Of a stretch of 64,000 bases of DNA, positions 13,013 through 24,476 are shown piece after piece. A program made the translations under genes and the position numbers. Position 1 is the first letter of the stretch, and every line of letters begins with the position of its first letter. The notes under the pieces are model-generated. The model searched no databases. It worked only from the letters and a program-made list of their open reading frames with translations, and had not been told where the DNA came from. The stretch is from Chamaecrista fasciculata (Eukaryota; Streptophyta; Magnoliopsida; Fabales; Fabaceae). The stretch lies in contig QANZ01001328.1 in NCBI GenBank assembly GCA_003254925.1, positions 220,402-284,401 on the forward strand, given 5' to 3'.

Positions 13013-14222
13013 GAGAAAACTTATTTTTTTGTCCCTCAATTATTATTAAGTCAATGATTTAGTCCCTAAATTGTGAGAAACTACAACTCAGTCCCTCAAT
13101 TTTACACCTCGGCTACATTTTGGTCCCTCAGTTGTTAACCGTCAGTTAACTTGATGATCTGGCCGTTAAATGATGATGTGTCACCATTAAGTAGTGAGCT
13201 GGCTCTCCAATCATTTATCCTACTCATATTTCATTTTACACATAAGTTAATATAATTAAATTAAAAAATAAAATGAAAAATTGATGGAATTAAACAATTA
13301 ATTCACCCACTCATCCTCCTTCCCTTATCTTCTTCCCTTATGTTCATGTGCTACCTACGACCGAAGCCTTTTCCGGCGACAGAGGTTGTTGCCGACGGCG
13401 CCGTCGTATTCTGGTTACCGTGGCCGGAAGTGGGAAACAGACCAATGCTGGCAGTGAGTTTGCTAATGAATCATTATGGCTCTTAGAAATTTAGTTAATG
13501 AGAAGGTGCAGTTATTGAAGCGCTTTTAAGTAAAAATTAGTAATTAGTGGCAGTGGGTGAGTGATGATAGAAATCCTGTAATTATGAATGTGGATGCTAA
13601 TATAATGCTATGTATATGTTTTCAACGAAGTCGTGACTTTGTTCCTTCTAAATTTCCCAGCAGATTGAAGGAATCGAATAAATAAGAACAAAAAGCTAAT
13701 ATAATTATGAATGTGGATGCTAATATAATTATGAATGTGGATGCTAATATAATGCCGCGACACCCTAATGAATCGACTGCATCTATAGCACCAATAAAAG
13801 GATGTCCCTGAAGCCATCTCGATCTAGTAACAACTGTGACAAAAATTCTGAAACTTCCAGACCCAGAAATTGGATTTCCAACCGGCGATTAAGGGCATGA
13901 ACATAGGGGGAGAAGGAGGTTGAATGAGTAGATTAATTGTTTAATTTCATCAATTTTTCATTTTATTTTTTTAATTTAATTATATTAGCTAATGTGTAAA
14001 ATGACATATGAGTAAGATAGATGATTTGAAAGCCAACCTAACACTTAACAGTGACATGTTATCACTTAACGGCCAGATTATCAAGTTAACTGACGGTAAA
14101 CAACTGAGGGACCAAACGTAGACAGAGGTGTGAAATTGAGGGACTAAGTTGTAGTTTTCCACAATTTAAGGACCAAATTGTTGACTCAGTAACAATTGAA
14201 GGACCAAAAAGTAGGTTTTCTC
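13013..14222. mobile_element. Long-TIR MULE-like element with a unique core
   Basis: Inverted arms of about 330 bp begin gagaaaac and contain ttggtccctcagttgtt, cagttaactgacgg-type and taacggcc blocks on both sides. The core (about 13360-13890) is unique and partly GC-rich, and contains a short tandem repeat. The flanks ctaaaaatt and gtttaaatt match only 6 of 9, so the target duplication is weak. Confidence 0.7.
13576..13755 (+). repeat. Short tandem repeat inside the 13-kb MULE core
   Basis: The 26-bp unit attatgaatgtggatgctaatata occurs once near 13580 and twice in tandem near 13705-13755, with high identity. Confidence 0.75.
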
Positions 14223-14239
14223 GTTTAAATTCTATATTT

Positions 14240-14560
14240 GATTTAATTTCACAACTCCATTTTGGTCCTTAATATTTACCCTAAATTCTATTTTAGTCCT
14301 TAATATTCTCTTTGTTCCATTTTGGTCCTTAGGGTTTTTTAGAAGTTTTATTTTAGTCCTTAACTACTAAATTTGATCATATCTCTCTCATTTCAAGTCC
14401 CAATGCGATGAAATTGGAGCTATGCGTGACATTTAATGAATTATTTATTTGTCCAATTGGAGTCGTCAACAAACGAGATAAACTCAGGCCTAAAACCAAG
14501 CCTCAAAGTAAGCCACTCATTTCATGAAGTTGATCTTATCTCTCTCTTGTTACGAAATAT
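14240..14560. mobile_element. Truncated MULE arm
   Basis: The sequence (ccattttggtccttaatat, then tctctcatttcaagtcccaat, then gtcaacaaacgag) matches one arm of the intact element at 18366-19195. No opposite arm follows, so it is a solo or truncated arm. Confidence 0.55.
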
Positions 14561-17473
14561 TATATATTAAATTTTCAAAAAACCATAACCCATACTAGAA
14601 ATTCTGCAAATTCATCAATAATAGATGAGCAATTGTGAATGAGATATAACAAAATGGTAATATCAAAGACAAGGGGCAAAAACTATTTTTTTTTCCTAAA
14701 TTGGATGACTTTTACCACTTACATAAATTATGATGACCGATAATGGAGATGGTGACAAATCAAATGAACAATCTTCATTTCGCTGTATGATTGTGAGATA
14801 TAACAAAGTCAAGTTACGAAAGCAGCAAGATAATGTTACCATTAAGAGAACTTGGTGTCAGAACCAAACCAAATGGTAAGTTCAACTCTTTATGTAACAT
14901 TGCATTGACATTATAATGCAAGAAAACTAACCAATTGTATCAAACAGATCTTATTTTATCATCTAGATATGCCATACATTGAAATTGACAGTATCTTTCT
15001 GCCATGGGTCCAGATATGAAAACAAAGAACAACATCAAAATCAAATAGACTGATAATCTCCAATTCAACAACCTGGATCCTGCCCATAAGTTTAAAAAAG
15101 ACATCATCATTTGTGAACCAACTTGTATAAAACATGCCATATAAAGTACAGGAGGAAAAAAAAATATTAAGGAACTTAAGGAGAAGAAGAAAAACATGTG
15201 AACATTACAAGTACTATCTATCACCAACATAATAAGTTTTTTCGTTTAATCTTTAGACACCCTCTTTCCCTCTGTCAAACAAAGAAATGAAGAAAATATG
15301 ACCTCTAAGATACTAATAGTAGAATCTAAAATGTTATGGTTTTCCAAAGCTAATGATAAAATGTAACATATTTTCTATTCATCACTGTAGTTGCTTCCAC
15401 AAGAGTACACACATACAAGTAGAAGAACTCAATTCCTTCATGACTTTTCGATCATATCAAAGTTCAAAACGAGTTTCAACAAATTACCCAAGCTTTATTA
15501 TGCTCAGAATTTTGAGAATTTGAAATTTGAATCAACCTGAAAATTTCATTAAACAAAACCTAACAACCATATCCCTGTGTGGCAATCTGAGGCCAAGTTA
15601 AGCTATAAAGAATCTTCAACTCAATCAGTATTGATTGAGTATTGATGTCAGGTCAATAAGCAGATTTTAAAAGGCAATAACAGACTTCAAGAGTCTACAT
15701 TTCAACTTAAGGGATCAGAGACATAAGGTAGATAAATGGATGGACATGGTAAGATTGGGCCAAAAAGAAAGTAAAAAAATGCACAATCATCTTCGAGTCC
15801 AACAACTGAAATTTGTACCCTCATCATTGAGGTAAGGAGACAGCAATCAAGGTATTCAAAGTTTTGAACAGTTCTGTGATAACTCTAACATTTTAGAACG
15901 TCCAAATGGGCTACTTCAATGCGTGGAAGGATAGAACCTTAAAAAGTACCAAAAAAAGGGCCAAGATGTATGTAATAGAAATACAAAGAATAGCAAGATG
16001 TTGAGACCTAAACAAGAATTTCACTCTATCACAAACAACCGCAGAGGCTACTGTCTGACAACACTATAGCCACGAGGCCATGAGCTAGGAGAAGAACCCA
16101 TGAAAATTAATGGGAACAAGAAAAAATCAGAAACCTATATCTTGAGAAGCTATAACTTGTAAGAACTCCACAAAATCTTCCTATCATAATATAATACAAA
16201 CATCAACTATCCCCAGAAAAGGGCAGCAAAAAATTTTGCTATTAGACATCTGTGATATGTTTCAGACTAGATTGGGGGAAGGAAGAGGAAGCAACTATCA
16301 GTGGCAAAAGTAGTTACAGCGGCCATTAAAAAGATTGTTTGGAGAAGCTGCTTCAAAATCTTCAATACAGAAGAAAAAATCAACTCAAGACTTCAATGTC
16401 AAAATTGGCTTTTCAAAGTAGAACTTGACGAAATTTTCTCTAAGACTTATGGTTGCATGCAAAAGGACCACATAATAGCAGTCTAGAATTCAAATTTATA
16501 TCAAATTTTGTTTTTTTAAAGAAAATTGAACATTGTTACTTGAAAACATATAAAAGAAACAAATGAAAAGAAATTTGGCTGGTTTCTAAAAGCACTTTAC
16601 AATAAGCAATTTGCATAATGTCCACCAAACATTTGGAATGGCTGCTTTAGAGCAGAAAGTAAATAAATGTGCCACCTGAGAGCAACGTAAAACTCATCAT
16701 AGCTCCAAAATCAAGGAAATAGTAGCTGTTCCCATGAATGAAAACCAACCATCTCAAGTCTTCATTTTATTTATTGAACAGCCAAACAAAGTGAAAGGAT
16801 AATGATAATCAAGCACATCCTAAAGAATGAAAGAGCGAACATCACAGAAAAATGATGGAAACACCAGGGAAAAGTTGAGAAGTATAGACAGGAATATGCA
16901 TGCTTAGCCAAACCTTAGAACAATTAGGTGTCTCAAATTTTCCCTGGTCAACCGTTATTGGATCTATATTCTATATAGAGAAAAGTAAACCGCTAGGAAG
17001 TTAATTCCTCTAGTCAAGTGTCATGTTCGTGGCCAATTAGACACACATCAACGTCGCTGGCTAACCAGCCAATTCTTAACCAGCATTTTATTCCTAAAAT
17101 TAATATATGGAAGCGGAAGAAACCTATTGAAGCACTTCATTTTCAGGTATTCTAATCAACAACAAGAGTGATTTGGGAGTTGTATCAGCCAATTTCCCCA
17201 AGCGAGATTACTCAATCCCTTAAAATCTCCATAAACCAGAATTCCTCTAAAAGGAAAAAGAACACGGACATTTCATAAATGAAATCGCAGAACCATACAA
17301 TACCAAAGTCAAACCAAAAAAGGAGCGACACCAAATCACAGAACCCCAGATACCCAATCATCAATCACATCAATTAGATTTTTTTTTAACAAAAAATAAT
17401 CCGAAAGAACATGAATGCACCTTCATAACAACATCCGAATCAATCAGCACGCGAAAATCACTGAGAAGCATAC
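14561..17473 (-). other. Region downstream of the ATP synthase subunit gene; likely 3' UTR and intron
   Basis: No transposon ends or convincing coding exons were found. A donor (CAG/GTATGC, exon end 17474) lies just downstream of the stop codon of the 17499-17771 gene, so part of this region is probably a 3' UTR intron and a terminal non-coding exon. Its extent cannot be set from sequence alone. Confidence 0.4.
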
Positions 17474-17498
17474 CTGAAAACAATCGAAAAGGGAGAAA

Positions 17499-17771
17499 TC
17501 AGTGCCCGCCATGTTCCTTGGCGTGTTGCAGGTGCTCAAGGTGACGGCGTTCCTCGGGGAGCGCGACGAGGTAGGAGAAGATCATCCCTCCGAAGCAAAC
17601 ATGGTAAAGCGGAACAATGGAATCGGTCTCAATGTACTTAGCGTGATAGTTGTCCAATCCTCTCTGAAAAGCATTCTTCACGTAGCCGACGGAGAACATA
17701 GGCTTCAAATGCTTGGGCAGCTCCTTCACCTTCAAACCCTTGATCTCGTTGTAGAAGTTCCTCATCGCCAT
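17499..17771 (-). CDS. Mitochondrial ATP synthase subunit f-like small membrane protein
   Basis: A 90-aa single-exon coding region from MAMRNFYNEIKG to KEHGGH. It has an N-terminal soluble part containing NYHAKYIE, one membrane segment (about 52-72, VPLYHVCFGGMIFSYLVALP) and a charged tail with ERRHLEHLQHAKEHG. This layout, a Y..KY motif, then one membrane span, then a His/Lys-rich tail, matches subunit f of F1Fo ATP synthase, a small Fo inner-membrane subunit. I recall the plant family as ATP17-like (Arabidopsis At4g30010, older name fiber protein Fb15). The ATG at 17769-17771 is the first in frame; a second Met is residue 3. A splice donor sits 25 nt past the stop. Two MULEs lie less than 200 bp upstream. 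Family recognition is good; the subunit role is from family knowledge. Confidence 0.75.
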   Translation of the reverse strand: MAMRNFYNEIKGLKVKELPKHLKPMFSVGYVKNAFQRGLDNYHAKYIETDSIVPLYHVCFGGMIFSYLVALPEERRHLEHLQHAKEHGGH

Positions 17772-17927
17772 TGAATCGGATTTTAATTGCAGAGGTTGAA
17801 ATCGCAGGTGAAGAAACCCTAACCCTGGAAGCGGAAGATCTGAAATGAAAATGCAAGAGCCTGTGTACCCTGTAGAGAATAATAAGACAACGAAGAATTT
17901 TTAGTATTAGTGAGAAATAAATAATTA

Positions 17928-18347
17928 GGGTAAATTACACTTTAGTACCCTGTAGTTTGACCCTATTTCACTTTGGTACCCTGTGGTTTGAAACCTAACA
18001 CTTTGGTAACCCTGTGGTATTCTCCATTAACACTTTGGTACCCTTGGGAGCTATTTTGTAATTTTGATCATAACAAATTTTGCAAAAATTACATATTGAC
18101 CCCAAAATAAATTTAAACTTTTCATTTTAGTCCTTAGATAATATGTATTTAGGGACCTATTTGTAATTTTTTGGGGTCAATATGTAATTTTTGTAAAACT
18201 TATTATGGTTAAAATTACAAAATAACTCCCAAGGATACCAAAGTGTTAATGGAGAATACCACAAGGTACCAAAGTGTCAGGTTTCAAACCACAGGGTACC
18301 AAAGTGAAATAGGTTCAAACTACAGGGTACCAAAATGTAATTTACCC
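17928..18347. mobile_element. 420-bp MULE-like element with perfect 9-bp TSD
   Basis: The terminal repeats start gggtaaattacactttagta on the left and gggtaaattacattttggta, inverted, on the right. Repeated 'actttggtaccctgtggt' units follow in each arm. The duplication aaataatta at 17919-17927 and 18348-18356 is perfect. It lies about 160 bp upstream of the ATP synthase subunit start codon. Confidence 0.9.
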
Positions 18348-18365
18348 AAATAATTATATTGAAAA

Positions 18366-19195
18366 GGTGAAAACCTCATTTTGGTCCCTAATATGTACCT
18401 CAAATTTCTTTTTAGTCTTTGGTCCTTAATGTTTTCTAACAATTCTATTTTTGTCCCTGACTACTAAATATGGTCATATTTTTCTCGTTTCAAGTTCCAA
18501 TATGACAAAATTGAAGTTACAAGTCACTTTTGATGAATTCTTTCTTTTCCCAATTGGGATCATCGACAAACGAAGTTAAATCGAGTTCGAAAGCGGGTCT
18601 TTCGTTTAATGAAATCAGAGTTATGGGTTAATTTTGATTGGACTCTTTTTCTATCTAGTTGAAACCATCGACAAATAAAGTCAAATAGTACTCTCAAATT
18701 TGATATAAGTGTTGCGACCAAACTTGCTTTTGGAGTGCTTTTGATCTTGTTTGCCGATATCCTCAATTGGACGAAGAAAAAACTGGTCAAGAGTAACCCA
18801 TAATTTCGATTTCGCTTCATTCAAACTTGAAATGAGAGAGATATAACCAACTTCATGAAACGAGAGGTCCAATTTTGGGTCTACTTTTAAACTTTGATTT
18901 AACCTTGTTTGTCAATGGCCCCAACTGAGGAAAGAAAAAACTCATTAAGAGTAACTCTTAACTTTTTTTTGGATCAAAAGTAACTTTTAACTTCAATTTC
19001 ATTGTATTTAGATTTGAAACGAGAGAGATATAACCATATTCAGTAGTTAGGCGCCAATAGTTGAACCTATTAGGAAATATTAGGGACCAAAGTTGAACTA
19101 TTAGGAAACATTAAGGACCAAAATGAAACAAAAAAATATTAGGGACAAAACTGAAATTTAGAGTAAAAATTAGGGATTAAAATAAGGTTTTGACC
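18366..19195. mobile_element. 830-bp MULE-like foldback element with perfect 9-bp TSD
   Basis: The ends are ggtgaaaacctcattttggt and, inverted, ggtcaaaaccttattttaat. Arms of about 350 bp contain ttggtccctaatat, tctcgtttcaag and catcgacaaacga blocks. The duplication tattgaaaa at 18357-18365 and 19196-19204 is perfect. Only 18 bp separate it from the previous element, so two independent insertions hit the same short stretch. Confidence 0.92.
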
Positions 19196-19780
19196 TATTG
19201 AAAATTAGCATTTAGATTTTAGAGGTACTTAATTCCATTTGGATCCGTTTTATTTGGACAAAATTATAAAGTTATAAGAAATTTTCTATAAATTGTTTTT
19301 GATAAACTGGAAAATGACTGGCACTTACCTAGTTCACCAGAGAGGGCTGCGAGAGCCAAGACTTGAGCAAAGACCTGCAAAAGCTTCACAGGGGGGCCCT
19401 GCGAAGTGTACTCCGACGCTCAAGTTAGTAAGAGAGTNCTTTTAGTGTTTGTTGAGTATATTATGTTTTTATAAAAAAGTTACTTTTAATTAATTAAAAA
19501 TTAGATGAACGAGATAAATTACTGGGTCATAACCTTTTTTTTTTTTTGCCCTTTTTAGGGCCGATGGTTACCAAAACAAAATCATTGAGTCATAAGTTAA
19601 TTGATTCAATCCATGGTTGAACTCGAAAATATCATAAAGATATAAATAATAATTAATTATTTCAAAAATAAATAATGCAGTTTTATATTGTAAATTGACA
19701 TTTTAAACCAAATAACTGTTTTAAAAATAGGAGCCAGTTTGGATTTGATTTGATTATAAATTAAGTGTTTGTTTGGGTTG
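19196..19780. other. Intergenic DNA with a GC-rich remnant and a single N
   Basis: AT-rich apart from about 19320-19437, which is GC-rich (ggggggccctgcgaag, ctccgacgctcaagttagta) and looks like a fragment of an older repeat. It stops at the N at 19438. No coding potential was seen. Confidence 0.4.
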
Positions 19781-19795
19781 ATTTGATTTTAATTT

Positions 19796-22700
19796 TAACA
19801 CTCTCGTAAAGTTAATGATTTAGTATAAAAATGGGTTTGGGACTAAAATGCTAGAGAGTCCAAAAATTTAAAAACTCTGTCTTTGTTTGCTTAGCTTACA
19901 TTGACGGTCCCAATCCCGTTAAAAGAGGAGGGTTGTGTTAGGCAGACGGCAGTTAACGTAAAACCTTTGTCGTATCTCTCATGAATATGAATCAACGATG
20001 TCAATATGTTTTCGTTAGGTCGTTGCCTGGAAGCGCTGCATGGCTCGAGTGCACTGTCAAAAGAGCAAGGGCCGCTGCATCAACGCCCAGATGCAGTGTT
20101 AAATATGCAAGGGTTCCCACATCTCCGTGGACATGTGTGGGTAAAGAAGTTAGTCCCCAAATGCAAATTGAAGTTTGGTACTTGAAATGTTGGCACACTT
20201 ACAGGGAAGATTAATGTTTTGTGTCTACAGGAGATTAAATGGGCAAGTGCTAAGGCGAAAGAATTGAACATCGCAGGTTCCAAGCTCTAGTATACAAGGA
20301 AAGTCCAAAGCTAGGAATGGAGTGAGTATTATCATTAACAAAGAGTGGAGGGACAAAGTGGTGGAGATTAAAACTGGGAGACAGGATTATAGCTCTTAAA
20401 CTGGTGGTGGATCGGGAGACCTTCAACGTTATTAGCGTTTATGCCCCACAAGTTGGTTTGGGTGAGCAAGACAAACTTCTTTTCTGGGAAGACCTCGAAA
20501 ATCTACTACAGAGCATACCAGCGGAAGAAAGGGTTTTCCTAGGAGAGATCTTAATGGCCATGTGAGGTGTGAATCTAGAGGATATGAAGGTTTCCATGGT
20601 GGTTTTGGCTTCGGCGAGGTTAATGCAGAGGGTAAATCTATCTTGGACATTGCCTTAGCTTCTATCTAATCTCACTATAGCAAACACGTGTTTTAAAAAG
20701 AGAACAGAGCACCTTATCACGTACAAGAGCGAGACAACATGTTCTCAAATCGATTTTTTTAGTAAGGAGATCGGATAGAGCATTGTGTACAAATTGCGAA
20801 GTCATCCTTGGAGAGAGTTTAACTACCCAACATAGGGTGTTGGTTATGGATGTTTTTGTTAAAATTAGAGTTTGAAGAAAAAAAATCATAAACCAAGCCC
20901 TAAAACAAGGTGGTGGAAACTAAACGGTGAAGCTCAAGAGCTCTTCAAAACACGGATGCTAGCAGAGAGGGTGTGGGGAGTACAAGGCAATGCTAATCAC
21001 ATGTGGAATAGAATGGCTGGAAGTGTTAGGTTGGTCGCGGCTAAAACTTTAGGTATCTCACGAGGTGTTGGGCCTAAAGGAAAAGAATCATGGTGGTGGG
21101 ATGCAAGCATACAAGATAAGGTTCGGGTCAAGCAGAAATGTTTTAAAGAATGGCAAGCTACAAGAAATAGTGAAAGCTTGGAGACTTATAGAGCAGCTAA
21201 GAAAGTTGTTAAGAAGACAATGGCTGAGGCAAGAAACCAAACTTATGAAGGGTTTTACCAGGCTCTCGGGACTGAAGATGGAGAGAGAAAAGTCTTCAAG
21301 CTTACTAAGAGTAGATAGCGTAAGACAAGAGATATCGATCAAGTGAAATGCATTAAGGATGAGGAAGGTAAAATCTTGGTTAATGATCATGACATTCGAG
21401 ATAGATGGAAGGATTATTTTCACAAACTCTTCAATGAGGGACAGACGACTGGTTACAATTCAGATGGAACAAACAATGAAGAGGACCTCAACTATAGTTT
21501 TTTTTTTTTTTTTTTTTTNTTTTTTTTTTTTTTTTTTTTGCAAAATTCAAGAGCAGGAAGTGGTACAAGCCTTGAGAAGAATGGATAATGGGAAAGCAGT
21601 TGGATTGGATAATCTACCAATTGAGATGTGGAAAAGTTTAGGAAGCAAGGGGTGAGTTAGTTAGCCAAACTTTTCCATGTGATTTTGCGTTCCAAGAAAA
21701 TGCCAGATGAATGGAGGAAAAGTACCCTTATTCCCGTGTATAAAAACAAGGGAGATATACAAAACTGCGTAAACGATAGGGAGATTAAACTCATGAGCCA
21801 TATTATGAAATTATGGAAGATGATTATTGAGAGGAGACTGAGGGCTAAAACACGAATTTCTAAGAATCAATTTGGTTTCATGTCAGGAAAGTCTACCACA
21901 GAAGTCATATACTTACTGAGAAGATTTATGGAAAGATATCAGAGCGCTCATAAGGATCTTTACATGGTTTTCATCGATTTCGAAAAGGCTTATGATAGAG
22001 TACTAAGAGATGTTTTATGGAAGGCTTTGGAGAAGAAAAGAGTTCGTGTGGCTTATATCCGAGCGATTCAAGACATGTATAACGAGGTCACAACTTGTGT
22101 GAGAACACAAAGTGGAGCAACGAGGGATTTTCCTATTACCATAGGACTTCATCAATGCTCCACACTGACCCCATACCTCTTTAATGTGGTACTGGATATG
22201 CTCACTGAACATATACAAGAGGCGGCACCAAGGTGTATACATTTTGCTGATGACATTGTCTTGGCCGGAGACTTCAAAGACGAAGTCAATGCAACGTTAG
22301 AGAGGTGGAGACAACCTTTGGAGACTTATGGTTTCCGTATCAGTAGAAGTAATGCAGAGTTTATGGCGTGTAAGTTCAGTGGCAGAGAAAGGGATCCTAC
22401 AGATATTGTGAAACTTGGAGATCATCAGTTACAAGAAGTCATAAGGTTTAAGTTGGGAACAATATTGCAAAACAAAGGGGAAATAGAAGAGGATGTTAAT
22501 CATAGGATTCAGGCAGGGTGGATGAAATGGAGAAAGGCCTCGGGGGTTATCTGTGATAAAAAAAGTGCCTCTTAAACAAAAAGAAAAATTTTACCGCACG
22601 ACAATAAGACGCACTCTATTGTATGGTACTGAATGTTGAGCGATAAAATGGCAGCATGAGCAGAAATTCAACGTGACTGAGATGAAAATGCTTCGTTGGA

Positions 22701-23043
22701 TGTGTGATCATACTATTAAGGATAAGATCAGGAATGAGGTCATCAGGGAGGAGGTTCTTGTGGCACCTATAGTTGAGAAATTAGTTGAAACGCGCCTTAG
22801 GTGGTTCGAGCATGTGCAAAGAAGACCTTTAAAGGCCCCGATATGCAGAGTTAACCAAATAGTAGAAAATCCTATGATTTGGGGAAGCAGAAGACCAAAG
22901 AAAACTATCCAAGAAACTATCTGGAAAGATATATCTATCAATAACCTTACGGTTGACATGTGCAAGGATAGAACACGTTGGCGTCAGTTGATCCATATAA
23001 CCGACCCCACCTAGTGGGAAAAGGCTTTGGTTGTTGTTATTGT
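19796..23043 (+). mobile_element. RTE-clade LINE, full-length but decayed
   Basis: A 15-bp target duplication atttgattttaattt (19781-19795 and 23044-23058) brackets a 3.25-kb insertion. The 5' region has cggtcccaatcccg and aggagggttgtgttaggcag, which I recall from plant RTE leaders. Endonuclease-like coding remnants follow (about 20160-20660), then reverse transcriptase, a C-terminal segment, a stop after ITDPT, and a 3' tail ctttggttgttgttattgt. The trinucleotide tail and lack of RNase H fit RTE. Frameshifts, stops and a T-run with an N (21499-21539) show it is inactive. Confidence 0.93.
20872..23014 (+). pseudogene. RTE LINE reverse transcriptase, broken
   Basis: Fragments in more than one frame cover the linker (20872-21318), the start of the RT domain (about 21343-21655), the RT core (21679-22575) and the C-terminus (22673-23014). 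Visible RT motifs include KNKGDIQNC, NQFGFMSGKSTTEVIYLLR, VFIDFEKAYDRV and the catalytic HFADDIVLAG, where F-A-D-D replaces the usual YADD. The end has RLRWFEHVQRRP and RRPKKT, typical of plant RTE proteins. In-frame breaks near 21318, 21655 and 22575 make it non-functional. The T-run with an N near 21519 sits where the family has a short T stretch. Confidence 0.9.
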
Positions 23044-23058
23044 ATTTGATTTTAATTT

Positions 23059-23469
23059 GAATGGTGTTTAGGTAATTTCTCGTAAAAGAAGGTTTTAGGT
23101 GTGAAATTATTTAAATAAATATTATGATTAGTGGAAAATTTTTTATGATAATCTATATTTGACATTTAAAAAATTGATTATAATTTGAGAGGATTTTGTT
23201 TTGTGAAGTTTTGTGTTTGGTTTGAATTAAATTTGCATTGAGATTAAAAGTATTTTACCCTCTCATTATTATTTTTATTTATTTAAAGATTTACCATCCC
23301 ATATGGATTATGTTACACTTTTTAATTTTTATAATTTATATATAGATAAATTACTAAAGATTTTTTTTTGTCATGAGATCATTTTAATTAATATTTTTAT
23401 TATTTTAAGAGAAAATAAATTAATTTTTAGCGGACACGAAACAAAGCCCTAGTTTGAAATATAGATATA
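23059..23469. other. AT-rich intergenic DNA
   Basis: No gene or repeat end was recognised in this stretch between the LINE and the SINE. Confidence 0.4.
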
Positions 23470-23651
23470 CCAACAAGTATTTGATGCAGTGGTAAGAGAG
23501 TTGTACTCCAAGTTGACAGGTCTAGGTTTGAGCCCTAGAGTCGACATTGTTGGGAAGACTTTAACTGGTAATTCCCAATCTGAATGAGATTAGCCCTCGC
23601 TTAAATCGTTAAATGTATAAGTGGGAAAACCCCATAGTTATACAAAAAAAA
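23470..23651 (+). mobile_element. tRNA-derived SINE
   Basis: About 180 bp with an A-box-like tgatgcagtggtaagag near 23481 and a B-box-like aggtttgagccctag near 23525, spaced as in a tRNA-derived pol III promoter. A tRNA-unrelated body and a terminal A-run (23643-23651) follow. A MULE sits directly in the A-run, so the 3' target duplication cannot be read cleanly. The family name is not known to me. Confidence 0.75.
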
Positions 23652-24102
23652 GGTCAATGTATAATTTTGGTCTCATAACTTTTGCTCAGGTCTCAATTTG
23701 GTCTCGTAGTTTTTTTTTTTGCACTTTTGGTCCAAAATCTTTTGCTCAAGTTGCAGATTAAGTCCCGTATCACTTTTGGTTCCATATCTTTTGGCCAAGT
23801 TAAAGAATTGGTCCCATATCTCTGCAAAAAGTTCCACCGTCAGTCTCATCTGAGTCAAAGATAAGAGACTAGTTATGCACCTGATCGGCTGACCAAAAGA
23901 TATGAGACTAATTTTGCAACCTAACCAAAAGATATGAGATAAATTATGCAACGTAATCCAAAGATATATGACAGAAAGTGCAACACAGGACCAAATCTGC
24001 AACTTGGACAAAAGATATGTGATCTAAAGTGTAATAAAAAAAAATTATGGGACCAAATTGAGACATGAGCAAAAGTTATGAGATCAAAACTACACTTTAA
24101 CT
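23652..24102. mobile_element. 450-bp MULE-like element in the SINE tail, next to a promoter
   Basis: The ends ggtcaatgtataattttggt and, inverted, agttaaagtgtagttttgat form arms with ttttggtc and catatcttttg repeats. The flanks caaaaaaaa and aaaataaaa match at 7 of 9, which is weak because the site is A-rich. It ends about 60 bp before the TATA-like box of the clathrin assembly gene. Confidence 0.75.
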
Positions 24103-24165
24103 AAAATAAAATACAGATCATAGGGATAGTACCTTGGAGCACAAGTCTCTCTCTCCTAAGAAGAG

Positions 24166-24174
24166 TGTATATAG
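24166..24174 (+). promoter_or_regulatory. TATA-like box of the clathrin assembly gene
   Basis: The sequence tgtatatag lies about 300 bp upstream of the start codon and is followed by a purine-rich leader (gagatagagatagagacg, then an AGA repeat at about 24358-24379). It is called from position only. Confidence 0.4.
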
Positions 24175-24476
24175 AGTCTCGAAAGTACCAAAATACCCCC
24201 GAAAGAAATCGTTTTTCTCGTTGCAGCTTCTTGCTCAATTTGGGGAGGAAGAGATAGAGATAGAGACGAAAAGACAGAGAAAGAGAGAGAGAATCGTTGA
24301 TTCTGTTCCGTTTCGTCGTTGTAAAACGACAATGTCGTCACGGAGATAGATCATACCAGAAGAAGAAGAAGAAGAAGAAGCACATAATTATTAATTGTTC
24401 CTTCTTCTTTCTCTTCCTCCTTTTGTTTAATTTTGTGAAGAAAATTCATTCTCGCCTACTTAATAATTAGCGCGAA

